From CAZLPW01 sp964561495 (GTDB lineage Bacteria > Fidelibacterota > Marinisomatia > Marinisomatales > UBA1611), in NCBI GenBank assembly GCA_964561495.1, contig CAZLPW010000008.1:1-54592 (forward strand): 54,592 bases of DNA. The letters are read 5' to 3'. The position numbers and the translations under genes are program-made. The notes below the pieces were generated by a model, which worked only from the letters and a program-made list of their open reading frames with translations, was not told where the DNA came from and ran no database searches. Positions 46,323 to 54,592 of the stretch are shown here, one piece after another (positions within the stretch are counted from its first letter, which is position 1; each line of letters opens with the position of its first letter).

Positions 46323-46919
46323 TTAACTCTGAATTAGTCGCCAATGAGTATCTAGATCAACTAATCGTGAATTATGTTCTCTGTTATGGATATTAATTAT
46401 TAAATATTGATCATATTCCCCATTGTTTAAAATAGCAGAAGTAACAAAACTATTATTACCATTTAAGGATTTAGAATTAAAACTATAACTAATTGTATTA
46501 ATTAAGTCATTAGGGGTATCTGGTTTTATACCCCATAAAATTTTTGTTATATCGTTAGGAGAAAAATTATTAAAGTAAGGAAATGCTTGGATAACTTGAT
46601 AGTGGTTATATTTTTTATTTTCCAATACATTCCAAGCGAGTAGGCTATCAGCAGTCAACCACATTAGCATAGTTTTTCGCCCTAAAATATCTATAAATTG
46701 GATGAACGAACTATCTCTTTGAGAAATATACCTAAAGTTAAATTTCCAGGGAGATAGGCCTTCAATTTGTATTTCTCCTTGACCAGAACAAGACGAGTAG
46801 GTTTGTTTTAGATTTAAATAGCTTTGGTTATTTTTTTCTAACTCTTCGATAAAAATATTCTTTTTGTACATACATCCATTGATAAAAAAAAGAGCGAAAA
46901 TCAAAAATTTTATATTCAT
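46323..46919 (-). CDS. Outer-membrane lipoprotein, DUF4292/LolB-like
   Basis: A 198-residue lipoprotein. The signal IKFLIFALFFINGCMYKK ends in a lipobox with C16. The following residues form alternating beta strands (GQGEIQIEGLSPWKFNFRY, DILGRKTMLMWLTADSLLAW), as in LolB-fold proteins and DUF4292 members. Such proteins bind lipid or lipoproteins in the periplasm; the function of the DUF4292 group is unknown. The assignment is moderate because only the pattern, not a strong motif, was recognised. It is adjacent to the TPR protein (12 bp) and to the start of the GT2 gene (1 bp). Confidence 0.6.
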   Translation of the reverse strand: MNIKFLIFALFFINGCMYKKNIFIEELEKNNQSYLNLKQTYSSCSGQGEIQIEGLSPWKFNFRYISQRDSSFIQFIDILGRKTMLMWLTADSLLAWNVLENKKYNHYQVIQAFPYFNNFSPNDITKILWGIKPDTPNDLINTISYSFNSKSLNGNNSFVTSAILNNGEYDQYLIINIHNREHNSRLVDLDTHWRLIQS

Positions 46920-46931
46920 ATTCTAACTAAT

Positions 46932-48485
46932 TCATGGTAATAATATTTTGCTACTATCTTGAATTACTGCTTGCTGAATATTTTTTTTTAATACTTTTTC
47001 AGACTTCGCCTTTATAACTGCGTTAAAGTGTTCATTTATGACAACACTTTTAGAATCAATAGCTAATGATTCTTTTATGTATTTAATTGCATTATCATAA
47101 TCCTTCAACTTAAAGTATATCCAACCTATGGTATCTAGATAGGGAGCAGAATTAGGTTTTAGCTTGATAGAAATCTTTGCTAATTCTAATGCTAAATCAT
47201 AATCCTGATCACGCTCGACTAGACTATATGCATAATTATTGAACGCCTGAGCGTCAGTACTATCAGTAGATATTAGATCAACATATATTTCATCAGATTT
47301 AGTCCATTTTTTAGTCACATCGTAAATCAACGCGAGATTATGCTTAACACTTCTAGAATTGGGGAATATAGATAATGCTTTAAGTAAATATGACTCTGCA
47401 TTTAAATAATCCTCTATTTGATAATATGAAATACCCAAAAGATAATTTACACTATAATTATCGTCAAAATTACTGGCTACATCAGTAAGGCTTAAAATTG
47501 CACTTCTCGGATTCTCATTTTCTAAAAATATTAATGCACCATTAATAAAGCCTCGAGCATCATAAGGAGAATTTTGAATTAAAATATTATTATAATCTAG
47601 AGCTTCCTCTTTTTTACCAACATTCAAAAATAGATTAACAAGTTCATTTAAAATATCAGCATTTAAACTATCTATTTCATACGCTTTTAGCATTTCATCT
47701 ATTGCCAAATCAGGTTTATTTAATTGGGTGTAGATTGCGCTCTTTTGCAAAAAAAATTTTTTGTTAGGTTTTTCAAGTTTCTCTAATTTTTTAATAATAT
47801 CTAAAGCTTTATCATATTTATCATTATACAAAGCTAAATCTTTAAGCATTTCCAAATACTTGGTACTCTTTGGATTTTCAATAATTAAGAGCTCACATAT
47901 TTCCTCGGATTTAATATAATTATTAGTCGCTAAAGATATTTGGATAGCATTTTCTAAAGCAGACAATAAGTCAGAATTAATTTTATAAGCATCTATATAA
48001 TAGTCAATTGCATTATTCCACTTTTTCTGAATCCTACAAACATCAGCTAGTGCAAATATATAATCAATATTCTCTGGTTGTATTCTATTTAATTCATTAT
48101 ATGTATTTTCCGCCTCCAGAAACCTTTTTTGAGCAATATATAATTGACCTAATATCTCATGTGCTTCGACTTCTTTTGGATTTAGATCTAAGGCAATATC
48201 TAAATGAATTTCAGCCCTTCTATTTTTACCTAATCTCCTATATGCATCTGCTATTGAAACATGTATGGTAGAAACATTTGGATCTAGATCAATAGCCTCT
48301 TGTAGCTCAAGAACAGCAGAAGCATAATTGCCCTGCTTTAGAAGAAATTCACCTTGCATAAAATAATGCAAAGCAAGATCTCGGTCATTTCCAGATTTAG
48401 CAAAAGAAAAATAATATAATACTATAAAAGCAGTTAAAAATAGAATTCTTAATCTAATAAACTTTAAGAGTAATTTAATTTTCAT
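46932..48485 (-). CDS. TPR-repeat protein with N-terminal membrane anchor or signal
   Basis: A 517-residue protein. A hydrophobic segment at residues 11-29 precedes a long array of 34-residue tetratricopeptide repeats, roughly twelve copies. Examples are ALHYFMQGEFLLKQGNYASA, STIHVSIADAYRRLGKNRRA and YLDTIGWIYFKLKDYDNAI, with the Gly/Ala/Tyr/Pro positions typical of TPRs. It is presumably exported and faces the periplasm. TPR proteins serve as assembly scaffolds, and in this phylum they often lie beside DUF4292-type lipoproteins, as here. The gene overlaps the end of the diguanylate cyclase gene by 11 bp. Confidence 0.85.
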   Translation of the reverse strand: MKIKLLLKFIRLRILFLTAFIVLYYFSFAKSGNDRDLALHYFMQGEFLLKQGNYASAVLELQEAIDLDPNVSTIHVSIADAYRRLGKNRRAEIHLDIALDLNPKEVEAHEILGQLYIAQKRFLEAENTYNELNRIQPENIDYIFALADVCRIQKKWNNAIDYYIDAYKINSDLLSALENAIQISLATNNYIKSEEICELLIIENPKSTKYLEMLKDLALYNDKYDKALDIIKKLEKLEKPNKKFFLQKSAIYTQLNKPDLAIDEMLKAYEIDSLNADILNELVNLFLNVGKKEEALDYNNILIQNSPYDARGFINGALIFLENENPRSAILSLTDVASNFDDNYSVNYLLGISYYQIEDYLNAESYLLKALSIFPNSRSVKHNLALIYDVTKKWTKSDEIYVDLISTDSTDAQAFNNYAYSLVERDQDYDLALELAKISIKLKPNSAPYLDTIGWIYFKLKDYDNAIKYIKESLAIDSKSVVINEHFNAVIKAKSEKVLKKNIQQAVIQDSSKILLP

Positions 48486-50190
48486 AAAGTATTATATCAT
48501 TCCCTCCATTTTGTTTTACTCTATACATTGCTTGATCAGCATAATCAATTAATCCTTTTAAAGACTGATCTTGTGTTGGATATTCAGCCATTCCCGCACT
48601 TATTGTCATTTGAACTTTATCTGAATCTAATTCAAATGGATAATTAGCAATAGTATTTACAATGCGTTTCCCTACAGGCATTGCATTCTCAGCTGAGGTA
48701 TTAATCAAAATCACCACAAATTCCTCACCACCATATCTAGAGACCAGATCAATGGCACGAACATTTTCTTTTAAGATATTTGATACTGTTTGGATTACAT
48801 AATCACCATAGGGATGACCTAGAGTATCATTAATTCTTTTAAACTTATCTAAATCAAACATTATCACTGTTATAAAGTGCTGGAATCTTTCAGCTCTTAA
48901 TATTTCTTCTTGAAAACGTTCTTTAAATGTCTGATGATTAAGTAGCTTCGATAACCCATCATGTGTTGCATCTTGATATAGTTTATCATATTCTTTTATC
49001 CAAAAAATAGTAGCTCCTAATATATTTGAAAATAGAGCCAGACGCTTTTCGCTTTGAATGGGGAATGGGATTGGATTTATTCTTTCAAGAATTATTGAGC
49101 CAACGTTTTCATTATTAATTCTTATTGGTACTCCAAGAACAGAACTATAATCGGGTTTATTATCAGAACCAGTGGTAAAACGACCCAAATTAGGATAATC
49201 ATGTTTCCAATTATCGCTATTAATATTTTTGCCTGTTGAAATTGGTAAACCCATAAGGGTGCCATTTACATTAAATTCATCAGAATTATTTAAATCTTTA
49301 TTTATTCCATCTGATATTTTGACTTCACAATTTTGGCCACTTTCTTTTTTTAATGATACAGTCAAACAATCAAAATTAAAGGAGGAGGAAAGTAGATATT
49401 GAAATTTAGAATATATTTCTGATTCATCTAAACTCAAATCCAGGGTTGCAAGGACATCCAATATCCTCTGTTTATCGCTAATTTCATTTTTTTGAAATTC
49501 AAGCTCATTCAGATTTTTTAACCCGTATGAAACAAAATGGCCAAGAGTTCCCATGACAGCTTTCTCAACATTGGTTATATCACTAAAATGATTTATATAG
49601 GTTATAATAAAACCAACTTTCTTAGAATCAAATTGTATACTATTAGCTATCAGGCACTCACTGCCTCGCCACGATTGTGACACAAATATTTCCTGCCAAG
49701 CCTCCTTGAAGTCTTTTTGGTGATAAGTTTGTATATTTTCATTACCCAGTATTTTTAAAACAATTTCATTATTTAAAGAAATATTTTCACAAAAATCACC
49801 GCTATTAGGATTTTGCTTTGTTAAAATTTGTGAGTCAGGATCAATTATATAAATGTCGGTTTCAAATTTATTATTGGTTGCTTTTACTATCATATTAATT
49901 AGACTCTGCAATTCTATATACATGTTTTTTGCAACATTATTATTAGACTTACCTTTGTCTAAACCAAAAATATTATTTGATTTAACCACTTCATCCGTCT
50001 CATCTGAATTTTTAAAATCAAAAATAGAGTAATAATAAAAAAGGAAAATAAACACCCCACCTATTATTAAATATCTGAAAATCTCAAGAAAAGTACTATC
50101 TGAACTTGCAAGTATTGCAAAACAAAATACAGAAAGACAAAATACAACAAGTATTTTTGTAAAATTAGAATGGTTTAAATCTGCAATCAT
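48475..50190 (-). CDS. Membrane GAF-GGDEF diguanylate cyclase
   Basis: A 571-residue signalling protein that makes cyclic di-GMP. Two N-terminal hydrophobic segments (about 15-52) anchor it. A GAF-like sensor region follows at about 250-390 (SSVLGVPIRINNENVGSIIL). The GGDEF domain covers about 400-571: THDGLSKLLNHQTF, FDLDKFKRINDTLGHPYGD, and the active-site GGEEF at 487-491. An RxxD inhibitory site (R478-D481) lies exactly five residues before it, so product inhibition is expected. There is no EAL or HD-GYP domain. It starts 84 bp after the anti-sigma-like gene and overlaps the TPR gene by 11 bp. Confidence 0.9.
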   Translation of the reverse strand: MIADLNHSNFTKILVVFCLSVFCFAILASSDSTFLEIFRYLIIGGVFIFLFYYYSIFDFKNSDETDEVVKSNNIFGLDKGKSNNNVAKNMYIELQSLINMIVKATNNKFETDIYIIDPDSQILTKQNPNSGDFCENISLNNEIVLKILGNENIQTYHQKDFKEAWQEIFVSQSWRGSECLIANSIQFDSKKVGFIITYINHFSDITNVEKAVMGTLGHFVSYGLKNLNELEFQKNEISDKQRILDVLATLDLSLDESEIYSKFQYLLSSSFNFDCLTVSLKKESGQNCEVKISDGINKDLNNSDEFNVNGTLMGLPISTGKNINSDNWKHDYPNLGRFTTGSDNKPDYSSVLGVPIRINNENVGSIILERINPIPFPIQSEKRLALFSNILGATIFWIKEYDKLYQDATHDGLSKLLNHQTFKERFQEEILRAERFQHFITVIMFDLDKFKRINDTLGHPYGDYVIQTVSNILKENVRAIDLVSRYGGEEFVVILINTSAENAMPVGKRIVNTIANYPFELDSDKVQMTISAGMAEYPTQDQSLKGLIDYADQAMYRVKQNGGNDIILYEN

Positions 50191-50274
50191 AAATTAAGTT
50201 TTATCGTCACCAAACTTAAGACGTTTAAAAAAAAGTTTAAAAACTTAATTCAATTATTTTTTTTATCTTATCAA

Positions 50275-50814
50275 TTAATTATTAACAAGCTTTATTTTAT
50301 TTAACTCACCTTTATAAGAATTATTTTTTTTATTTTTCTGGAGAGTGTCTTTACTAGTATTCACTAATTTTTTTGATGAAGAATAATCATTTTGACTCAG
50401 AGATTGTTTAATATTATTCTCTTTCATCTTAGTATAGTATGGTAATGATTTATTAATTCTGCTTTCATTAAAAAATAAATACTGCCCTATTATCCCAGAT
50501 AATATGATGAAACTAATCATTAAACCACCCTGTAAATATGTAAACCCAAGAAGTCTTTTTTTATCATTTGATTTAATTGAATCAGGATTAAGCTTAATAT
50601 TTTTAACAGATTTAATTATACGATCATTAAAATCAAGACTAGTTTCTAACTTGGGTGCATTATTTAATTTTTTAATATTATTTTTAATTTCATCAACTAA
50701 ATTTTTTGCACTCTCATTATTCTCTAAATATTCCAAAAATATTTTCCTTTTTTTTATCGAAAGATTGTTTTCGATATAATCAGATATCTGATCTTCAAAT
50801 TCATAGCGTTCCAT
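50275..50814 (-). CDS. Probable membrane anti-sigma factor
   Basis: A 179-residue protein that begins 7 bp after the ECF sigma gene. The N-terminal 60 residues are helical and charged (YEFEDQISDYIENNLSIKKR), as in anti-sigma domains of the RseA/ZAS type. The HxxxCxxC zinc motif is absent, though. One membrane helix spans about 92-114 (LQGGLMISFIILSGIIGQYLF), and the C-terminal 65 residues are Lys/Ser/Asn-rich and presumably extracytoplasmic. The evidence is mainly its size, topology and position. Confidence 0.65.
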   Translation of the reverse strand: MERYEFEDQISDYIENNLSIKKRKIFLEYLENNESAKNLVDEIKNNIKKLNNAPKLETSLDFNDRIIKSVKNIKLNPDSIKSNDKKRLLGFTYLQGGLMISFIILSGIIGQYLFFNESRINKSLPYYTKMKENNIKQSLSQNDYSSSKKLVNTSKDTLQKNKKNNSYKGELNKIKLVNN

Positions 50815-50821
50815 TCTATAG

Positions 50822-51454
50822 TTAAACCCCTTTCTTTATAATATTATTTAATTCTGCTCTTAATTGTAAACGAGCTCTATTAATTCTTGACTTGACTGTT
50901 CCTATTGGTAGTTCCATTATTAAACTAATTTCATCATAGGAGATTTCTTGGATATCTCTCAAAATAATTACTGATTTAAAATGTTCTGGAAGCTTTTCAA
51001 TAGCCCTATTTATTTTGTTATTATTGAACTCATTCTCATATTGTAATGCAATATCTAAATCAGGTGATTTAAGATAGGGCATTTCAGTATCATTTGATAT
51101 CTGACTAAAAGATTTAGTTTTTCTTCTTTTGGTCTTTCTATATTCAGAATTAGCTAAGTTTTTAGCAATAGTATAAATCCAAGTTGAAAACTTAGCTATC
51201 TCTTTATAATAATGCTTTTTAGTGTATACCTTAAGCATAGTATCTTGGACAATATCTTCGGATCGACTAAAATCATTCACATACGGATAAACAAAATTAA
51301 CAAGCTTATCTTTATATCTATTTACTAGTTCTATATATGCATTTTGATTACCCGATTGAAACTTGGACATAAGTTCTTCATCGGTATAAACGTAATTATT
51401 CGATGTGTTTTCCAATCGCAACCTCGATAAATTGGATGAATTCATTCTCTTCAT
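50822..51454 (-). CDS. ECF-type RNA polymerase sigma factor
   Basis: A 210-residue sigma-70 family protein of group 4. Region 2 is clear (YTDEELMSKFQSGNQNAYI, then RSEDIVQDTMLKVYTKKHYY and FSTWIYTIAKNLANSEYRK). Region 4 has ILRDIQEISYDEISLIMELP followed by GTVKSRINRARLQL, the helix-turn-helix that reads the -35 element. The N-terminus is uncertain. The ATG at 51454 lies 59 bp inside holA; the next ATG, at 51370, would remove the conserved YTDEEL. I keep the longer form. Directly followed by the anti-sigma-like gene, so the pair probably senses envelope stress; the regulon is unknown. Confidence 0.9.
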   Translation of the reverse strand: MKRMNSSNLSRLRLENTSNNYVYTDEELMSKFQSGNQNAYIELVNRYKDKLVNFVYPYVNDFSRSEDIVQDTMLKVYTKKHYYKEIAKFSTWIYTIAKNLANSEYRKTKRRKTKSFSQISNDTEMPYLKSPDLDIALQYENEFNNNKINRAIEKLPEHFKSVIILRDIQEISYDEISLIMELPIGTVKSRINRARLQLRAELNNIIKKGV

Positions 51455-52382
51455 TTAAATATGTTTTTTTGATGTTTTTATCTATGTATCCTAAATATCC
51501 TAGAATATTTTCAACCTCTCTATTAGAGTACTTTTTTGAAAATTCTGGAATCCGTCTTCTCAAAGAGTTTGTTAATGGTGTATAACCTCTATTAGGCAAA
51601 AAAGTTCCATTATTTAATCTGCAAAATAGAATTTCCTGAAATAGAGCTGTTAATGGATAGATTAAACTTAAAAATGATTCGCTCTTGGAAAGTATGTTTT
51701 TCCCAAGAATAATAGAATTCTCAAAATTTCTACTACCTACTGCAATTAAAAGCTCCCAACGGTGCCTCTCACGTTTCCAACCTGAAAAAATTTTAATATC
51801 TTTAGAAGAAATTTCTTTTTTATTATCGGACCAAAGACAGATTTTTTCAATTTCATTTTTTAAATGAGCTAAGCTATCACCAGCAATATTTGTCACTAAA
51901 TTAATTATATCTGGATTAACACTGATTTTTTCTTGTTTAAAAAAATATTTTGCCCATAGCCGCATCTCAGTTTCAAATGGAGTCTGCACATTAACAATGC
52001 TAGTTAACAAACTTATTTTTCTTGTAATTACTGATTTATCAAACCAATTATCAATAATTAAAATTAAAATTTTACTCTTTAAGGGAGATAAACAATATTT
52101 AATCAAATCATCTTTGTATTTTCCTCTAATTAATTGTGGATTTCTAATTATGAAAAGCTCCTTGGTTGAAAAAAGATCTTCATTAAATAATTTCTCAATA
52201 ATTTCTTTGCCACTCATTTCATCTGGAAGAATTAGTGTCTTTTCATGCTTTGATCCTTTAAAATAGTATTGAGAAACTTTTTCGATAAAAAAAGAATGTA
52301 AGAATGAATCATCCCCTTTTAAAAAATAAACAAATTTTAAATTTCCCAATTTAATTTGCTTTAAGCTTTCTTTAATTGTCAT
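51396..52382 (-). CDS. holA: DNA polymerase III subunit delta
   Basis: A protein of about 328 residues of the clamp-loader delta family, which opens the beta clamp. Start chosen at the ATG at 52382 (MTIKESLKQIKLGNL), because delta proteins begin this way and the upstream gene stops 3 bp earlier. An earlier in-frame ATG would add 30 hydrophobic residues. FVYFLKGDDSFLHSFF near residue 16 and LFIIRNPQLIRGKYKDDLIK near 88 are typical, while the C-terminal domain is less conserved. It overlaps the sigma factor gene by 59 bp, and follows uppP. Confidence 0.82.
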   Translation of the reverse strand: MTIKESLKQIKLGNLKFVYFLKGDDSFLHSFFIEKVSQYYFKGSKHEKTLILPDEMSGKEIIEKLFNEDLFSTKELFIIRNPQLIRGKYKDDLIKYCLSPLKSKILILIIDNWFDKSVITRKISLLTSIVNVQTPFETEMRLWAKYFFKQEKISVNPDIINLVTNIAGDSLAHLKNEIEKICLWSDNKKEISSKDIKIFSGWKRERHRWELLIAVGSRNFENSIILGKNILSKSESFLSLIYPLTALFQEILFCRLNNGTFLPNRGYTPLTNSLRRRIPEFSKKYSNREVENILGYLGYIDKNIKKTYLNEENEFIQFIEVAIGKHIE

Positions 52383-52384
52383 AA

Positions 52385-53187
52385 TTAAATAAAGATTGAG
52401 AAAATTCCGATTACGAAACAATATATACCAAAATAATAAAGTTTCCCTTTTTCTAGTATATTCAATAACCATTTCAAAGAAATTAAACCGATAAAAAAAG
52501 AACTCATGAAACCAATTAAACCGATAACAATTGGAATCTCAGTAATATTACTATCGTCTATAGCATTTAATAATCCAGCACCAAAAATAATTGGAATAGC
52601 TAGCATAAATGAAAATCTTGCTGCCTCTTTTGCTGGGATACCTAATAATATTGCTATGCAAATAGTAATCCCTGACCTTGATATACCAGGTATAATAGCA
52701 ATAGCTTGAGAGCAACCAATTAGAAGAACAAAAAGAAAGGAAAGATTTTTATTATTTGATTTTTTAAAGAAAGACAAAAATAAAATAAAGCTGGTACAGA
52801 CCAGAGCATAGCCTACAACTAACCTATTATCAAAAAATAAAGATATAAAATCCTTAAAAATCAATCCAATTATTGCTGCAGGCAGTGTCCCAACAATAAT
52901 ATAAAAAATATATTTCATTGAATTTTGTTGGTTTGAAAATCTTAATAGTGAAAAAATATCATCCCTGAAAAAGATTAAAACACTAAATAAAGTTCCAATA
53001 TGAACAATAATTTCGAATGAATTCCCTGGCTGATTTATGCCTAAAAAATCCTGTCCAAGAACTAAATGCCCCGAGCTACTCACTGGTAAAAATTCGGTAA
53101 GGCCTTGTAGAATACCTAATATAGTTGCATCAACAATNNNNNNNNNNCAAAAGATGAAAAAAGTATCATTTCTAAGGCCATGGTCAT
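52385..53187 (-). CDS. uppP: Undecaprenyl-diphosphate phosphatase; 5' part cut by an assembly gap
   Basis: Recycles the lipid carrier undecaprenyl diphosphate to the monophosphate for cell-wall and polysaccharide synthesis. About eight hydrophobic segments are present. The catalytic motifs are ILQGLTEFLPVSSSGHLVLG (53137-53060 region), with the family glutamate and Pro-Val-Ser-Ser-Ser-Gly, and IPGISRSGITICIAILLG in the second half with its arginine. The 10-N gap (53138-53147) separates these from the N-terminus MTMALEMILFSSF, whose frame no longer fits, so the gap length is wrong rather than the gene broken. Start chosen at 53187; an ATG at 53181 is an alternative. pgeF lies 12 bp upstream. 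Confidence 0.9.
53138..53147. other. 10-N assembly gap inside uppP
   Basis: Exactly 10 N, breaking the uppP frame between the FSSF and IVDATILGI parts. The frame is off by two, so the true gap size is not 10. Confidence 0.98.
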
Positions 53188-53199
53188 TATTAAAAATAA

Positions 53200-53892
53200 T
53201 TAGAATTTACTGCGTGCGCCTAAAAGTGCGATCATTCTTCCAGTATTTTTGTTATCTCGTCTGTGTGAATAAAATTTTTGTTTATTACAACACGAACATT
53301 GATTATCTATCATAATATTTTTACCATTAAACCCAATCTGAAGCAATTCTTTTTTTGCTGAAAGTTGCAAATTAACAGAAAACTTTCCATTTGTATTTTT
53401 TATAAAAAAAGCTACTTCAAATTTGTCTATAATATTTTCATCAACTTCAAAACAACATTGCTGAATAGATGGACCAATCAAAATTTCGAATTCTGATAAT
53501 TGCCAATTATTATTTAACAATTTTGATCCTACAGCACTAAGAATTTTTTTTGATAATCCTTTCCATCCGACATGAACCAACCCAAAAATAGGATAGCTTT
53601 TATGAACAAAATATATTGGCATGCAATCCGCAACTTTAATTGAACAAATTAAACTTATGTTACAAGAGAAGACACCATCACAGTTTTGAACTAATCCTGG
53701 TTCATTTATAATTTCTATATTATCAGAGTGTATTTGACTGGGAATTATCAAGTTATCAAAATTAAAACCTGAAACCTTAGCAAAATTTTTCGTATTAGAT
53801 GATTTCGGGATAGGGGTAGATGAGTGACTAAATACTGCATTAATTTGCTTATTTTGAAATAGATCAGAATAATCAGACCAATTATTTTTCAT
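53200..53892 (-). CDS. pgeF: Polyphenol-oxidase/laccase-domain protein (YfiH/PgeF family)
   Basis: A 230-residue cytoplasmic protein. The conserved histidine and cysteine set of the Cu-oxidase_4 family is visible: IPSQIHSDNI near 55, KVADCMPIYFV near 90, GLVHVGWKGL near 107 and IGPSIQQCCFEV near 140. Members act as purine nucleoside phosphorylase/adenosine deaminase, and PgeF of E. coli edits peptidoglycan errors (a wrong serine at position 1). The gene symbol reflects the family, not a tested function. Its start overlaps the stop of the preceding gene (TAATG). Confidence 0.85.
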   Translation of the reverse strand: MKNNWSDYSDLFQNKQINAVFSHSSTPIPKSSNTKNFAKVSGFNFDNLIIPSQIHSDNIEIINEPGLVQNCDGVFSCNISLICSIKVADCMPIYFVHKSYPIFGLVHVGWKGLSKKILSAVGSKLLNNNWQLSEFEILIGPSIQQCCFEVDENIIDKFEVAFFIKNTNGKFSVNLQLSAKKELLQIGFNGKNIMIDNQCSCCNKQKFYSHRRDNKNTGRMIALLGARSKF

Positions 53893-54592
53893 TATGGCAT
53901 TATAGTCTGTAAAGAATCACCGTTGTGAATACCAATGAAATTCATTTTTTTATTTTCATACTCTAGTATTTGAGTCGAATAATTTTCATTTTTATTCTTC
54001 CCACCAAATTTAATACCAATTGACTCTCCTGTATATGAATGTAAACTGTTTATTTGTTTTAGGAATGATCTTCTAGTCCCATTAGAATTACTTGCCAATA
54101 AATTAATTAAACCAAAGTGGTCATAAGCAAGTGAATAATAGTAATTATGTTCCTTTTTATTATTAAGATAAATAGTTCTACTAAGATCAGTAATAATGCG
54201 CATTCCTTGAACATGTGGTCCTATTACATTTTGGTTTAGGATATCCATATCAAGCCAATTTTCATTGCCAACAATTAAAGTAGATAGATTATACATTGGT
54301 AGTTGGGTTCCTACATAAGTCAATTCATTTTTCTCGATTGGTATTAATAAGGCATCTATAGTTTCTAAAATAACTTTAGCCGAGTCTTTTTTACTCATCT
54401 TTTTAGTATTATCTTCATCAGACAAATTAAAAAAATCATTGACATCAACATCAAAAAGGCCCTCTAAGCTATCAATTTCCATTCCTGCAATACCTTGATT
54501 AATATCTTTTTTAGGAATCAGGCTCCAAGCCTTTTTGCGAATAGATTTAAAATGCCTAGACAAGTCTACGGGTTTGTTATAGTACCACTCAA
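53892..54592 (-). CDS. C-terminal part of a periplasmic-binding-protein-like (type I) protein, LpoA/ABC-receptor-like
   Basis: The frame is open to the right edge, so the true start lies outside the window. The visible 233 residues include YVGTQLPMYNLSTLIVGNE near the middle, then NWLDMDILNQN and GMRIITDLSR, which look like the second lobe of a type-I periplasmic-binding fold. Proteins of this sort occur as ABC-transporter receptors and as penicillin-binding-protein activators. A TTG at 54563 was considered as a start, but the frame runs on upstream (EWYYNKPVDLSRHF), so I treat the gene as truncated. It overlaps pgeF by 1 bp at the stop. Confidence 0.45.
   Translation of the reverse strand, partial: EWYYNKPVDLSRHFKSIRKKAWSLIPKKDINQGIAGMEIDSLEGLFDVDVNDFFNLSDEDNTKKMSKKDSAKVILETIDALLIPIEKNELTYVGTQLPMYNLSTLIVGNENWLDMDILNQNVIGPHVQGMRIITDLSRTIYLNNKKEHNYYYSLAYDHFGLINLLASNSNGTRRSFLKQINSLHSYTGESIGIKFGGKNKNENYSTQILEYENKKMNFIGIHNGDSLQTIMP

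Noticed and set aside
53037..53315. 92-codon plus-strand frame across the third gap
   Set aside because: It is antisense to uppP and pgeF, contains unknown residues from the N run and has no recognisable protein features.

Overview
The window is very AT-rich, densely packed, bacterial chromosomal DNA. No rRNA, tRNA, integrase, transposase or CRISPR array was recognised. Intergenic gaps are short, many genes overlap by 4-20 bp, and some convergent genes almost touch, which suggests a streamlined genome. The gene set (BatA-like protein, CTP-dependent lipid kinase-like protein, PASTA protein, YajC, DUF255 thioredoxin protein, DUF4292-like lipoprotein) fits a Gram-negative bacterium of the FCB superphylum. 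A marine lineage such as Marinisomatota/SAR406 is my best guess, but this is inference from gene content only. Three 10-N runs (11803, 18471, 53138) show that the window is a scaffold. Two of them cut real genes (an acyl-CoA carboxylase beta subunit and uppP) and shift the apparent frame.

Layout. Positions 1-214 hold the start of a truncated minus-strand membrane protein. Positions 418-5306 (+) are a sugar-decoration module: a polytopic GT-C-like protein, a sugar-nucleotide SDR, a DegT-fold enzyme whose PLP lysine is replaced by histidine (so probably a 3-dehydratase like ColD), and a GtrB/ArnC-type lipid-linked glycosyltransferase. Positions 5312-14802 (-) carry a YdjC deacetylase, an esterase lipoprotein, a DUF302 protein, a cation/proton antiporter, a DEDDh exonuclease beside a PD-(D/E)XK nuclease, peptide deformylase, an HTH protein, a methylcrotonoyl-CoA carboxylase-like beta subunit and a sodium:solute symporter.

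Positions 14938-23195 (+) hold a DUF255/thioredoxin lipoprotein, a dicarboxylate symporter, a structured-RNA candidate (18536-18699), then HMG-CoA reductase, a PlsC-like acyltransferase, an alkyl-DHAP-synthase-like flavoprotein and an SDR. The last four look like a lipid module: ether-linked glycerolipid synthesis next to the committed step of the mevalonate pathway.

From 23196 to the right edge everything is on the minus strand. Read in transcription order from the right edge: a periplasmic-binding-like protein, pgeF, uppP, holA, an ECF sigma factor with a probable anti-sigma factor, a GAF-GGDEF diguanylate cyclase, a TPR protein and a lipoprotein. Then comes a 14-kb surface-polysaccharide locus (about 46321-31803): two GT2, one GT4, two methyltransferases, a YfhO-like protein, an AsnB-type amidotransferase, a glucuronyl C5-epimerase-like protein, a polysaccharide deacetylase, a Wzx-like flippase, a sulfotransferase and a FemAB/GNAT-like transferase. 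After it come an orphan histidine kinase, yajC, fmt, rsmB, a PASTA protein, a lipid kinase-like protein, a BatA-like gene and hflX.

Most notable points: (i) C5-epimerase, deacetylase and sulfotransferase together in one polysaccharide locus, reminiscent of how animals modify glycosaminoglycans; (ii) the bacterial ether-lipid/mevalonate cluster; (iii) a 164-nt rod-shaped RNA candidate just upstream of HMG-CoA reductase; (iv) two otherwise intact genes each broken by one in-frame TAA.
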